A stretch of DNA of 55,124 nt, from IMG/VR virus record IMGVR_UViG_3300021957_000047, positions 1 to 55,124 of that record; one strand, written 5' to 3'. Below the pieces are notes generated by a model. That model did not search any database. It was given only the letters and a program-made list of their open reading frames with translations, and had not been told where the DNA came from. The DNA is from a virus. Position numbers and translations under genes: made by a program. Shown one piece after another: positions 32,506-39,776 of the stretch; position 1 is the stretch's first letter, and the number at the start of each line of letters is the position of its first letter.

Positions 32506-32535
32506 ATTATAACACGAATGTCAAGCGGATGTCAA
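32506..32535 (-). promoter_or_regulatory. Sigma70-type promoter for DNA ligase
   Basis: TTGACA (32535-32530), 18-base spacer, TATAAT (32511-32506), 26 bases before the ligase ATG. A second TTGACA lies between the two boxes. Confidence 0.75.
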
Positions 32536-32555
32536 CAACTAATTTGAAGAAAAAA

Positions 32556-32578
32556 GAATAGCAGAATGACTGCTATTC
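32556..32578 (-). terminator. Intrinsic terminator before the ligase promoter
   Basis: On the minus strand a perfect 9-bp stem (32578-32570 with 32564-32556), 5-base loop, then TTTTTT. Confidence 0.88.
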
Positions 32579-32604
32579 CTAGATGTGTTCCTGTTACTTT
32601 CAAG

Positions 32605-32715
32605 CTATTGCCAGATACCCATCGTCAGTAAGGGTATACCAACGATAATAAAAACGATAACAAGAAATGCAGGAAAGAGCCCCTTTGTGGTGCAGTAGTT
32701 TTGATGTTCATTCAT
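32605..32715 (-). CDS. 36-residue single-helix membrane peptide
   Basis: ATG at 32715. A polar N terminus is followed by a hydrophobic helix (LFPAFLVIVFIIVGIPLL). A terminator follows 27 bases after its stop. No SD-like site is obvious, so coupling to the gene 4 bases upstream is likely. Unknown function. Confidence 0.55.
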   Translation of the reverse strand: MNEHQNYCTTKGLFPAFLVIVFIIVGIPLLTMGIWQ

Positions 32716-32718
32716 CTA

Positions 32719-32886
32719 TTACCAACCTTTCATTGCTCGGTTGTCAAAGTGATATTGCTTGCATTCTTTCATAGTCTCAGATACTCCTTCTTGAAGTTCT
32801 TTTTTACATAGTGCGTTCAACTTAGCGTTACCGCTTGTTGCGCTGATTGTACCCACGACTACTATAACCCAAAATACTATGCTCAT
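32719..32886 (-). CDS. 55-residue peptide with N-terminal hydrophobic signal
   Basis: ATG at 32886, with GGAG 7 bases upstream. Residues 2-19 are hydrophobic (IVFWVIVVVGTISA) and resemble a signal or membrane anchor, followed by a polar part with two cysteines. Possibly exported or inner-membrane; unknown function. Confidence 0.6.
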   Translation of the reverse strand: MSIVFWVIVVVGTISATSGNAKLNALCKKELQEGVSETMKECKQYHFDNRAMKGW

Positions 32887-32909
32887 ACTTTACTCCTTTT
32901 TTAAATAAA

Positions 32910-32941
32910 AAAATGCGAAAGCCTATTGACCTTCGCATTTT
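32910..32941 (-). terminator. Intrinsic terminator
   Basis: On the minus strand a 10-bp stem (AAAATGCGAA with TTCGCATTTT), 12-base loop and T run, directly after the 77-residue gene. Confidence 0.75.
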
Positions 32942-32954
32942 ACCGACGTGTTGT

Positions 32955-33188
32955 TTATTTCTTTTCAGCTACGAAAGAATATAACTCCTTTGCTTTTTCC
33001 ATCAACTCTTCCATTGAGTACATTTTATAGGCATCTTTGACTTGCGCCTCAATGTCTTTGCGGGCTTTTTCACCCTCTCCGATCATGTTCTCATAGAACT
33101 GGATGTTCATATGATACTGTTGATCCATGTATTCTTTTGCAAGTTGAAGCATTTCTGCTCTGATTTCAAACGGGTTTTTATTAGACAT
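32955..33188 (-). CDS. Small helical phage protein
   Basis: 77 residues from the ATG at 33188, with AGGAG 7 bases upstream; a longer frame to 33221 lacks a ribosome site. Entirely helical (EIRAEMLQLAKEYMDQQYHM, then an acidic-basic helix). Probably a small coiled-coil protein; unknown function. Confidence 0.65.
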   Translation of the reverse strand: MSNKNPFEIRAEMLQLAKEYMDQQYHMNIQFYENMIGEGEKARKDIEAQVKDAYKMYSMEELMEKAKELYSFVAEKK

Positions 33189-33223
33189 ACTTTTCTCCTG
33201 TGTTGTGTGTGTTGTCTTCATTC

Positions 33224-33346
33224 TTAGGATATGCTACTTAGACATGTAGCTATTACAAAGACACATAATCCACTCAATGCAACTTGTGCAACTGCATCGC
33301 AGAATGTGCCATCGCAACTCTTCAGAAAAGAGATTGCTCTATTCAT
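33224..33346 (-). CDS. 40-residue membrane peptide
   Basis: ATG at 33346 with AGGAG about 12 bases and GAGG about 2 bases upstream. A C-terminal hydrophobic stretch (VALSGLCVFVIATCL) predicts one membrane helix, and there are four cysteines. It lies between the hsp20 hairpin and the next small gene. Unknown function. Confidence 0.5.
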   Translation of the reverse strand: MNRAISFLKSCDGTFCDAVAQVALSGLCVFVIATCLSSIS

Positions 33347-33381
33347 CGCCTCTTTTACTCCTATTGGTGCGTGGATGATAA

Positions 33382-33403
33382 GGGAGGGATTTGCACCCCT
33401 CCC
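33382..33403 (-). terminator. Hairpin after hsp20
   Basis: A 7-bp GGGAGGG/CCCTCCC stem with an 8-base loop, 8 bases after the hsp20 stop. Only TTATC follows on the minus strand, so it may be a weak terminator. Confidence 0.5.
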
Positions 33404-33410
33404 CAGGTTC

Positions 33411-33863
33411 TTATTTGTCTTCTGTTAGAAAGACTTCCTCTCCGGATCCAATATCGATCTTTCGAGGCTTTTTCTCTTCTGGAATTACGTTCTCTAGGTC
33501 AATCTTTAGGATACCATTTACAAGGTCTGCCCCTCGTACTTCAACGGTATCTGCAAGAGTGAATGTGCGTGTAAAGTCACGTGCGGCGATGCCTTTGTGA
33601 AGATACTCTGCACTGTCATCTAGTTTCTTCGTACCAGATACTTTCAACTCTCCATCTTCAACAGTAATATTGATTTCGTCCTGAATGAATCCAGCGACGG
33701 CAATTTCGATCACGTAATGATCGTCCTCAGTCTTTACGATGTTGTAGGGAGGATAGTTACTTTGTTTTTGTTGAATGCCATTCAACATGTGCATACGATC
33801 AAAGATTCGGTCGAAACCAACTAAGTCGTTGCGTAGGCTATTGTTTACTTGCGTAAATGTCAT
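33411..33863 (-). CDS. hsp20: Hsp20-family small heat-shock chaperone
   Basis: A 150-residue protein with an alpha-crystallin domain (residues about 38-130), including YVIEIAVAGF, ELKVSGTKK and the LVNGILKIDLE end strand. Holds unfolded proteins; marine T4-like phages often carry it and may use it in capsid assembly. It has its own late promoter, so it acts late. Confidence 0.93.
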   Translation of the reverse strand: MTFTQVNNSLRNDLVGFDRIFDRMHMLNGIQQKQSNYPPYNIVKTEDDHYVIEIAVAGFIQDEINITVEDGELKVSGTKKLDDSAEYLHKGIAARDFTRTFTLADTVEVRGADLVNGILKIDLENVIPEEKKPRKIDIGSGEEVFLTEDK

Positions 33864-33924
33864 ATCATTTCTCCTTTATAAAAGCAAGATTAATTATGTA
33901 AGCCCTCAAGGGCGCTTACGTCTT

Positions 33925-33932
33925 TATTTATA
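33925..33932 (-). promoter_or_regulatory. Late promoter for hsp20
   Basis: Exact TATAAATA on the minus strand, 62 bases before the hsp20 ATG. A GC-rich hairpin (33900-33921) lies in the leader. Confidence 0.7.
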
Positions 33933-33969
33933 CATGAAGAATGGTAATGCTACAAAAAATCTTCATGTA
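33931..33969. repeat. 10-bp inverted repeat between dut and hsp20
   Basis: TACATGAAGA (33931-33940) and its exact complement (33960-33969) around a 19-base A-rich loop. It may stop dut transcription or stabilise its 3' end; no T run follows the outer arm on the minus strand. Confidence 0.6.
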
Positions 33970-33997
33970 TTTTAGTAATGACTAGGATGTTACTGAG

Positions 33998-34663
33998 TTA
34001 TACTCCAGTACTACCAAAGCCACCGCTTCTGTCAGTCTTCAAACCAGGCTCTTCGTCTACAACTTCAAACGTGACTTGTTCCATTGGAACTACCTCGCCT
34101 TGTGCAATACGATCACCGTCTCTAATATGAAACGGCTCATGTGAGATGTTGTGAAGCATGACAAAAGTTTGGTTCACATAATCAGAATCTACAATGCCTT
34201 CGCAGTTAGCAACTACGATACCATTCTTCAATGCAAGTCCTGATCTAGGGTGAATTCGTAAACTTTTGTTTGCGTCTAAGTCGAACACTAGTCCCGTAGG
34301 CACTAGAATGCGCTCATCTGAGTATAGTGTCAATGCACCATATTCATCGACTGTACGTTTACCTTTTTTACTAACGTTACCGTATACAGTTACTTCGTCA
34401 AAGGCACGTAGACTTGCTTTTAGATCAAAGCAGGCAGCCCATTGGCTACCGTATTCAGGCAACCACGCATCTTCCCAAAGTTTGTACACTCGTAGTGTTG
34501 TGGGCCAAACATGGTCCCATGACACCTTTACGTTGGATGGAATTGAATACTCACTCGTAATAGGGTAATCCACTGTAAAGGATGTACTCACGCCGAGTGT
34601 GTCTGGAAAAAGGTCTAACTGTGGAGTACCAAACTCCGAGTCATAAAGTTGCTTCTCTGTCAT
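33998..34663 (-). CDS. dut: Trimeric dUTPase
   Basis: A 221-residue enzyme hydrolysing dUTP to dUMP. Family motifs in order are ACFDLKAS (about 82), RIHPRSGLALKNG (about 138-150), the CEGIVDSDY metal/substrate motif, DRIAQGEV and the C-terminal DRSGGFGSTG. The first 75 residues are an unusual extension; residues 7-15 (YDSEFGTPQ) repeat a uvsX segment exactly at DNA level. The start overlaps a 36-residue gene by ATGA. Confidence 0.93.
   Translation of the reverse strand: MTEKQLYDSEFGTPQLDLFPDTLGVSTSFTVDYPITSEYSIPSNVKVSWDHVWPTTLRVYKLWEDAWLPEYGSQWAACFDLKASLRAFDEVTVYGNVSKKGKRTVDEYGALTLYSDERILVPTGLVFDLDANKSLRIHPRSGLALKNGIVVANCEGIVDSDYVNQTFVMLHNISHEPFHIRDGDRIAQGEVVPMEQVTFEVVDEEPGLKTDRSGGFGSTGV
34618..34647. 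repeat. 30-base exact repeat, copy in dut
   Basis: Identical to 27926-27955 in uvsX; both encode YDSEFGTPQ in frame. Confidence 0.95.
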
Positions 34664-34770
34664 TGTCTAAGGTCCTCATACATTTCACTATAAAGTCGAT
34701 GTTTGCTCAAGTCGCCTTGAGGCTTTGGGTCGTTCAGAAGTTTCCACCAACGCTTGATGCGTTCTATCAT
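34660..34770 (-). CDS. 36-residue basic peptide upstream of dut
   Basis: ATG at 34770 with AGGAG 8 bases upstream and an ATGA overlap with dut. Composition is basic and Trp-containing (IERIKRWWKLLNDPKPQG). No family recognised. Confidence 0.6.
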   Translation of the reverse strand: MIERIKRWWKLLNDPKPQGDLSKHRLYSEMYEDLRQ

Positions 34771-34785
34771 AACAAATTCTCCTGT

Positions 34786-35181
34786 TTACTTTTTCTTGCC
34801 GATACTGTACTTCGCTACCAGTTCCCACTGGTCCTTCTCTTTGTATGGCAATATTTTGATTTGCGACAAGGGTGCCGCTGGCTCATCTGCTATTGATGCA
34901 GACATAGTTTTGATCAGTCCCCATTCTTCAAGAAGTTTCACAATGGTATTTCTACGTGCTTTATCTTCATCAGAGAAGTTGTTTATCTTGCCGTCAAGCA
35001 TAAACAGTTCTTTGAAGTGTACGATATAGTACTTACCTTGTTTGTGAAGAATGTGACAGGATTGATATAATTTCTTGTCTTTTCTCGAAGCGATTCCAAT
35101 ACGAGTCAATGTCTCTTTGATTTTTAGAAAACTTTCTTCGCTTGGTAGTTCGACTTCGACAAGTCTCTCTACGATATTCAT
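34786..35181 (-). CDS. regA: RegA translational repressor
   Basis: A 131-residue protein that in T4 binds early mRNAs near start codons and represses their translation. It matches the family in length, N terminus (VEVELPSEESFLKIKETLTRIGI), the YYIVHFKELFMLDG segment and position next to gp62. It overlaps gp62 by four bases. Confidence 0.92.
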   Translation of the reverse strand: MNIVERLVEVELPSEESFLKIKETLTRIGIASRKDKKLYQSCHILHKQGKYYIVHFKELFMLDGKINNFSDEDKARRNTIVKLLEEWGLIKTMSASIADEPAAPLSQIKILPYKEKDQWELVAKYSIGKKK

Positions 35182-35573
35182 TTTTTATTTCCACCTGTTT
35201 CTAGTTGTTGTTCCATAAAATTTAGCTGTTCACTGGACAACAAAGGTAGATATTCTCTTGCGATATTGCGGTTACATTTATAAGTAGCGCATATCATATC
35301 CAATTCCTTATCACCAGCATCTTTTACCCACCTCGCAAATCGCTTTTGAGGTCTTACACTATTTAGTAAAAACTCGTACTGAGGACGATGGTCTAGACTG
35401 TGGAATTGGTTTACTAGATTGGCGTGGAGAATAGTGTCTGGGAAGTAAGACAGTGCTTTGTTCACTAGAAACGGACTGTACTGCTTCTCAGCCAAAGCAT
35501 CATTCTCGCTGTCACGCATCATATTCTTTTTGCTTTGGTTTATGGTATTTACATAATCAAACGGATTGCTCAT
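35178..35573 (-). CDS. gp62: Clamp loader small subunit
   Basis: 131 residues from the ATG at 35573. With gp44 it loads the gp45 clamp. It has the small-subunit pattern NPFDYVNTINQSKKN at the N terminus, and lies between gp44 and regA as in T4-like genomes. The sequence has no Walker motif, as expected. Confidence 0.88.
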   Translation of the reverse strand: MSNPFDYVNTINQSKKNMMRDSENDALAEKQYSPFLVNKALSYFPDTILHANLVNQFHSLDHRPQYEFLLNSVRPQKRFARWVKDAGDKELDMICATYKCNRNIAREYLPLLSSEQLNFMEQQLETGGNKK

Positions 35574-35733
35574 AGTCTTCACTCACATAAGTTAGGTCGT
35601 GCTTTTCGGAGCACTTTTCACATACATACACTTCACCTATTCTTTCATCTTCATATCGATACTTGATGGTTGAGTATGTTTTGCCGCATTTCTTACGACA
35701 GATTAGGCACTTCTTAGTATTCAGGAGTTTCAT
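35557..35733 (-). CDS. Zinc-ribbon mini-protein between clamp loader genes
   Basis: A 58-residue protein with CLICRKKC (residues 10-17) and CEKC (about 38-41) as likely zinc ligands. The ATG at 35733 overlaps the gp44 stop (ATGA) and its end overlaps gp62. It is inserted between two genes whose products form one complex. Unknown function; it could bind single-stranded DNA or a clamp-loader partner. Confidence 0.7.
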   Translation of the reverse strand: MKLLNTKKCLICRKKCGKTYSTIKYRYEDERIGEVYVCEKCSEKHDLTYVSEDYEQSV

Positions 35734-36671
35734 TTCCAATCGATCTCTGCCATGAGAGTAGCGAGTGCGGCTACACGGTTGATCTCAGAGTTAGCAACGA
35801 ATGCTTCTTTGTACTGATATTCAGCCAGAATGATGATAGCATCTGCCACGCTTTGTGTACTATTTACTTTACTTGGCAGTATATCATACAACTGGCGATA
35901 CAAGACCGCACTGTCTATATCAGTGTTCTCTGCAACCCACTTACGCATGTTAGTGAAGTCACGCTCTTTCATCATAGTGATGAGTGTACTAATGTTGTCA
36001 CTAGACTTATTGGCTAAGATACCAGAGTCGATGCGACCAGTAGAAGAGTAACGCTGTAGTTCGTTGAGGACTCTACGCCAATCAGGGAAATAAGTCTTGA
36101 CCAACTCAGCAACAGCATTACTATCGTATTCGATATTTTCGTCATTGAGAATGCCTTTTACACGTTTGAAAAATTGACCAGCAATTGCTTGCTTTTCATC
36201 TTTAGGGATACTGAACTCAACAACACTACACCGTGAGTGCAAGGGTTCAATGATACGGTTCTTGAAGTTACAAGTTAGAATGAAACCGCAGTTCTTACTG
36301 AACTCTTCCATAAAGTTCCGCAATGCAGGTTGCGTAGAGTTGGGGTTCAAGTAGTCTGCTTCATCTAATATAACATACTTACGACCACCACTGAATGATA
36401 CAGTAGAAGCGAAGTTGGCAATTTCAACACGTAGCGTATCGATGTTACCATTCATAGAGCCGTTGATAACTATATAGTCTGCATTGATTTCATCAAGCAT
36501 TGCTTTAGCGATAGTTGTCTTACCGACACCAGCACGACCAGTTAGTAATAAATTAGGAACGTTGTCTTGATCGACAAACTGTTGGAATGTAGTCTTTAGA
36601 GACTCAGGTAGTACAGCATCTTGCACAGTGTGCGGGCGATACTTCTCTACCCATAGAAAGTCTTCTGTCAT
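35730..36671 (-). CDS. gp44: Clamp loader ATPase large subunit
   Basis: A 313-residue AAA+ protein. Walker A is GRAGVGKT (about 44-51), Walker B ILDEADYL, sensor CNFKNRI and the arginine-finger region HSRCSVVEF. It opens the gp45 clamp with gp62. Its promoter has the -35 box inside the upstream terminator. Confidence 0.95.
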   Translation of the reverse strand: MTEDFLWVEKYRPHTVQDAVLPESLKTTFQQFVDQDNVPNLLLTGRAGVGKTTIAKAMLDEINADYIVINGSMNGNIDTLRVEIANFASTVSFSGGRKYVILDEADYLNPNSTQPALRNFMEEFSKNCGFILTCNFKNRIIEPLHSRCSVVEFSIPKDEKQAIAGQFFKRVKGILNDENIEYDSNAVAELVKTYFPDWRRVLNELQRYSSTGRIDSGILANKSSDNISTLITMMKERDFTNMRKWVAENTDIDSAVLYRQLYDILPSKVNSTQSVADAIIILAEYQYKEAFVANSEINRVAALATLMAEIDWK

Positions 36672-36702
36672 AGGTCACCTCATAATAAAAATATATCAAC
36701 AT

Positions 36703-36731
36703 AGTATAGAGTAAAAAGGGGGCTATGTCAA
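36703..36731 (-). promoter_or_regulatory. Sigma70-type promoter for gp44 with -35 inside terminator loop
   Basis: TTGACA (36731-36726), 17-base spacer, TATACT (36708-36703). The -35 lies in the loop and inner stem of the terminator 36714-36741. Confidence 0.8.
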
Positions 36732-36741
36732 GCCCCCTTTT
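36714..36741 (-). terminator. Strong intrinsic terminator after the gp45 operon
   Basis: 11-bp stem (AAAAGGGGGCT with AGCCCCCTTTT), 6-base loop and T5 on the minus strand. Confidence 0.9.
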
Positions 36742-36748
36742 CGTGGAA

Positions 36749-37033
36749 TTAGCTAGATGCTTCTTCCGTTGCTTGCTCAGGTGCAGGCGCTGGTGATTCT
36801 GGCATCGGGTCGCCAGGAACACGGTCGATCTGACCTTGCTCTTTGGCATGATTCAAGAACGCCATGAAACGCTCACGAACTGTCCCGACAGGAACCAGCT
36901 CCTCGCCTCTGATAGCACCTCTCGCAGTAACGGCATCGATAATCTGCACAGTGGCGGCGATGTCGTTTAGTGAAAGACCAGGACCCTGGTCTGGTGCTTG
37001 CTCAGTTGCCTGAGTGTCTGTTGCTTCAGTCAT
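36749..37033 (-). CDS. Conserved small protein downstream of clamp
   Basis: 94 residues from the ATG at 37033, with AGGAG upstream. Disordered Pro/Glu/Ala/Gln-rich ends flank a core (LSLNDIAATVQIIDAVTARG, then EELVPVGTVRERF) that I recall as conserved in marine T4-like phages. Unknown function; may be virion-associated. Confidence 0.7.
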   Translation of the reverse strand: MTEATDTQATEQAPDQGPGLSLNDIAATVQIIDAVTARGAIRGEELVPVGTVRERFMAFLNHAKEQGQIDRVPGDPMPESPAPAPEQATEEASS

Positions 37034-37043
37034 AATATTACTC

Positions 37044-37694
37044 CTATTTACTGTTGATTGCAATCCAGTATTGTACCTTGTCAGATTTGAAATGTGCCAT
37101 ACCTTTAGAAGACAAGGCGACTTCATAGTCGTATGGCATTAGCTTGAGATTGTCAACTTTGATTGTCATAGTGAAATGACCAAAGTCTCCGTTCTCACCA
37201 ACAACAACGTCATAATTGTCAGATGTTGGATTTTTGCTGTCAACGGCAGCCAATGAAAGAGTGCTACCTTCGCCTTTGAAAGCGATCTCAGGTAGTCCTA
37301 GTACACCAGCGGCACGAATGACACTATCGATATCATCCCAAGTCACTTTGACAACTGCTTCAGGATCTGGAACAGTAATGTCTTTGTTCGGTGGAACGAC
37401 AATCATATTTTCAGCAGTGTAAGTATAGTTCAAAGAACTGCGCTTACCTTTGATGTTGAATCGACCATCGCCAAATGCAACATCTGCATCTTCAAATAAA
37501 CCAAGCGTGGCAAGGAATCGACCTAAGTCGTATACACCAGCTTGACTATCAAAATTCTCACTCACAGTTGCGGCAGCCATAACTGTCTTCTGTGGAGAGA
37601 TTGTTCTAATCATATCACCAGGTCTGAACAACAGACTTGGGTTGATCTGAGAGAAGTTTTTCAAAACGCTCATTGTTTCGTCACTAAATTTCAT
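37044..37694 (-). CDS. gp45: Sliding clamp
   Basis: A 216-residue trimeric clamp holding gp43 on DNA and activating late promoters with gp55. N-terminal pattern FSDETMSVLKNFSQINPSLLF and the overall length match T4 gp45. The upstream promoter carries both a sigma70 and a late-type -10, fitting its need throughout infection. Confidence 0.93.
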   Translation of the reverse strand: MKFSDETMSVLKNFSQINPSLLFRPGDMIRTISPQKTVMAAATVSENFDSQAGVYDLGRFLATLGLFEDADVAFGDGRFNIKGKRSSLNYTYTAENMIVVPPNKDITVPDPEAVVKVTWDDIDSVIRAAGVLGLPEIAFKGEGSTLSLAAVDSKNPTSDNYDVVVGENGDFGHFTMTIKVDNLKLMPYDYEVALSSKGMAHFKSDKVQYWIAINSK

Positions 37695-37697
37695 AAT

Positions 37698-38615
37698 CTA
37701 TTTCCTCTTCTTTCTACGGTTAGTAGGTTTATTTATACTCGATTTTGCCGTCTTTGTCAAGTCTTTTTCATTATTATCATAATGTTTTTTACTTGACTCT
37801 TTACTCGCTGTAGGTGATGCATCGATCATAGCGATATGACCTAAGCTACCTCCAAAAGTATAAGACCCCACATGTTTGATCTGCATCCATGGACACATCC
37901 ATATGCTTAGACCAATCTTACGAGCATAGTTACTAAACATGTAGTCTTCTGACAAATACCTTTTTGACACTGGTTCAATCATCGTATCAAAGAATGCTGT
38001 GATCTCATGCGAACCATCAAAGTTCTCAGTTCGTACATGATCAGGCTTGTAGCGTAACTCAGGATACTTATCAGCATACTTGATAAACGCTTTCTTATCT
38101 ACGCACATGAAACCTGTGCCGCCCTCTTTGATTTCGGTTACCTCTTTTATCTGAAACGACTTCATGCCGTCTATAGTATTGAAGACGTAATCTCCACCAA
38201 AATCTTCTAGATCGAATGGGTTCTTGTCACCGTATCCAAGATCAGATGCTTTCTTGATCTTCTCCCAAGCTATTGTCTTTTTAGGATACGGTCCACACAC
38301 AACGTCTTTACCTGCGTCACTATCTGTAAGAAACAGTAGTGTCAAGGCATCACGATAGTCGAACCCAATGTCACTATCAATAAAGAGTAAGTGGGTAGCA
38401 TCAGAACGTAGAAACTCATCTACGCAATAATTTCTAGCCCTAGTAATTAGAGACTCATTGAACATGTAGTAATGTCTAAGACTAATCCCATGCTTTGTGC
38501 ATATAGACGTTAGATCGTTTACTGACTTAGTGTATAAGCCTGCACATTGTCCACCGTACATAGGCGTTGCAACAAATAGCCGCTTGCCTCTTAGTACTTC
38601 AAGATCAAGATTCAT
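37698..38615 (-). CDS. GT-A fold glycosyltransferase-like protein
   Basis: 305 residues from the ATG at 38615, with GAGG 7 bases upstream. It opens LFVATPMYGGQ, has the DxD-type metal motif region THLLFIDSDIGF (about 74-85) and later GTGFMCV and SEDYMFS (acidic catalytic loop). Similar proteins occur in many marine phages. The substrate is unknown; DNA base, lipopolysaccharide or protein are all possible. Confidence 0.7.
   Translation of the reverse strand: MNLDLEVLRGKRLFVATPMYGGQCAGLYTKSVNDLTSICTKHGISLRHYYMFNESLITRARNYCVDEFLRSDATHLLFIDSDIGFDYRDALTLLFLTDSDAGKDVVCGPYPKKTIAWEKIKKASDLGYGDKNPFDLEDFGGDYVFNTIDGMKSFQIKEVTEIKEGGTGFMCVDKKAFIKYADKYPELRYKPDHVRTENFDGSHEITAFFDTMIEPVSKRYLSEDYMFSNYARKIGLSIWMCPWMQIKHVGSYTFGGSLGHIAMIDASPTASKESSKKHYDNNEKDLTKTAKSSINKPTNRRKKRK
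37730..37760 (-). promoter_or_regulatory. Overlapping early and late promoter for gp45
   Basis: TTGACA (37760-37755), 17-base spacer, TATAAA (37737-37732); the same bases form an exact late box TATAAATA (37737-37730). It lies within the 3' end of the upstream gene. Confidence 0.7.
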
Positions 38616-39132
38616 TATATTCCTCACGCTTTCTTTTGAATTCTTCAGCGAGATTCAATTGCTCTTGAATCCACTTTGCAGATTGTTTAGATGTAAATGC
38701 GCCACCATCTACGCTAGGCATACGATCATCTGTGCCGATGCCTCTAATAACAGATGAAGATAACATCAACGCACCAGCCATAATCATACAGACGTGATGC
38801 ATACCAGATCCATCTGAGCCATTGTCATAATCACGACCACGCTCAAAATCATCGATGTGTCTCTTTAGACTATCAATCATCTGTTGCCATGGAAGACCTT
38901 TCTCCCAGTTACGATCAGCGTACTTCTGCGCTCCATATTCTAAGGCTGCCGCACCGGCGGCTAGCCCCTCTAGAGGTAATTGTTTCATGTAAGGCACACC
39001 AAGTGCTTCTCGCTCTGCACCACTCTCTGATGCCGCAAACTTACCAATACTCTCTAGGTCTATCTTAGGACCGCATTTACTTTCTTTCACATTATGCAAT
39101 TGTGCTTGTAAGCCACTTGCTCCAATTTTCAT
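38605..39132 (-). CDS. DUF5664-type dATP/dGTP diphosphohydrolase-like protein
   Basis: 175 residues. The core (GAAALEYGAQKYADRNWEKG, then SLKRHIDDFERG, then HHVCMIMAGALML) matches the DUF5664 family, annotated as dATP/dGTP diphosphohydrolase N-terminal domain. It may tune the purine dNTP pool. Overlaps the GT-A gene by 11 bases. Confidence 0.72.
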   Translation of the reverse strand: MKIGASGLQAQLHNVKESKCGPKIDLESIGKFAASESGAEREALGVPYMKQLPLEGLAAGAAALEYGAQKYADRNWEKGLPWQQMIDSLKRHIDDFERGRDYDNGSDGSGMHHVCMIMAGALMLSSSVIRGIGTDDRMPSVDGGAFTSKQSAKWIQEQLNLAEEFKRKREEYNES

Positions 39133-39135
39133 TAT

Positions 39136-39774
39136 CTACCTCTCAGTTTGGTCATGTCCATTTTCAGCACGATGGATCATTTGTAGTCTAAGAATATCTG
39201 CCGCTACATCATGGGTGCTATCATGTGCAACGAAAGTTTTATGCCAGTAATCTTCATCTGCTACTGGGATGAACCCATTGTGCTTGATGCCGAAGTTGAA
39301 TTTGGCATCGATGAAGGTACGTATATCACGAACTTTGTAGTACTTTAGATACTCGCTAAACAAGTGTCCGTTACCACTCTCGTTCATAATTCTCCATATG
39401 ATAATGGGATCAAAGGTGTTACTTCTTGACCACCAGTAATCCACATTTCTCTGTTCTCTTAGATATGCTAGTATAATATCACAAAAGGGCTGTACTGTCA
39501 AGTCATTTTCTGTTGGCTTGAGTTTATCTCTTGCGGCTTTAGGCAATCTCTGCCAGAACTTGAGGTCTTCTTGTTCGAAGCCACATTTCCAGTTCTCGAC
39601 TTGATCTCTTACATCTAGCTTGACCGTTTGAATGTTGGACGCTAACTCCTCAAACGAGTAAGGGTTCTCTACAAACCTATCCCACTCAAATGCGTAGTAC
39701 GCCATATCAACTATTGGACAGATGTGAACGTTGGCACCAACTGTCTCTAAATCAAATATAAAATCTTTTTTCAT
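39136..39774 (-). CDS. DnaQ-like 3'-5' exonuclease (DexA-type)
   Basis: 212 residues. FDLETVG holds the first acidic pair (DxE), NTFDPIIIW the next Asp, and HDSTHDVAADILRLQ the HxxxxD end motif. That is the DEDDh exonuclease set. T4 DexA degrades host DNA 3' ends. The ATG at 39774 is preferred; a GTG at 39780 overlaps the previous stop. Confidence 0.82.
   Translation of the reverse strand: MKKDFIFDLETVGANVHICPIVDMAYYAFEWDRFVENPYSFEELASNIQTVKLDVRDQVENWKCGFEQEDLKFWQRLPKAARDKLKPTENDLTVQPFCDIILAYLREQRNVDYWWSRSNTFDPIIIWRIMNESGNGHLFSEYLKYYKVRDIRTFIDAKFNFGIKHNGFIPVADEDYWHKTFVAHDSTHDVAADILRLQMIHRAENGHDQTER
39473..39501 (-). promoter_or_regulatory. Intragenic sigma70-type promoter
   Basis: TTGACA (39501-39496), 17-base spacer, TATTAT (39478-39473), inside the exonuclease gene and directed at the DUF5664 gene. 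Confidence 0.5.
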
Positions 39775-39776
39775 TC

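Noticed and set aside
33931-33969. Inverted repeat as a standard terminator of dut
   Set aside because: The 19-base loop and missing terminal T run on the minus strand do not fit an intrinsic terminator. Listed as a repeat instead.
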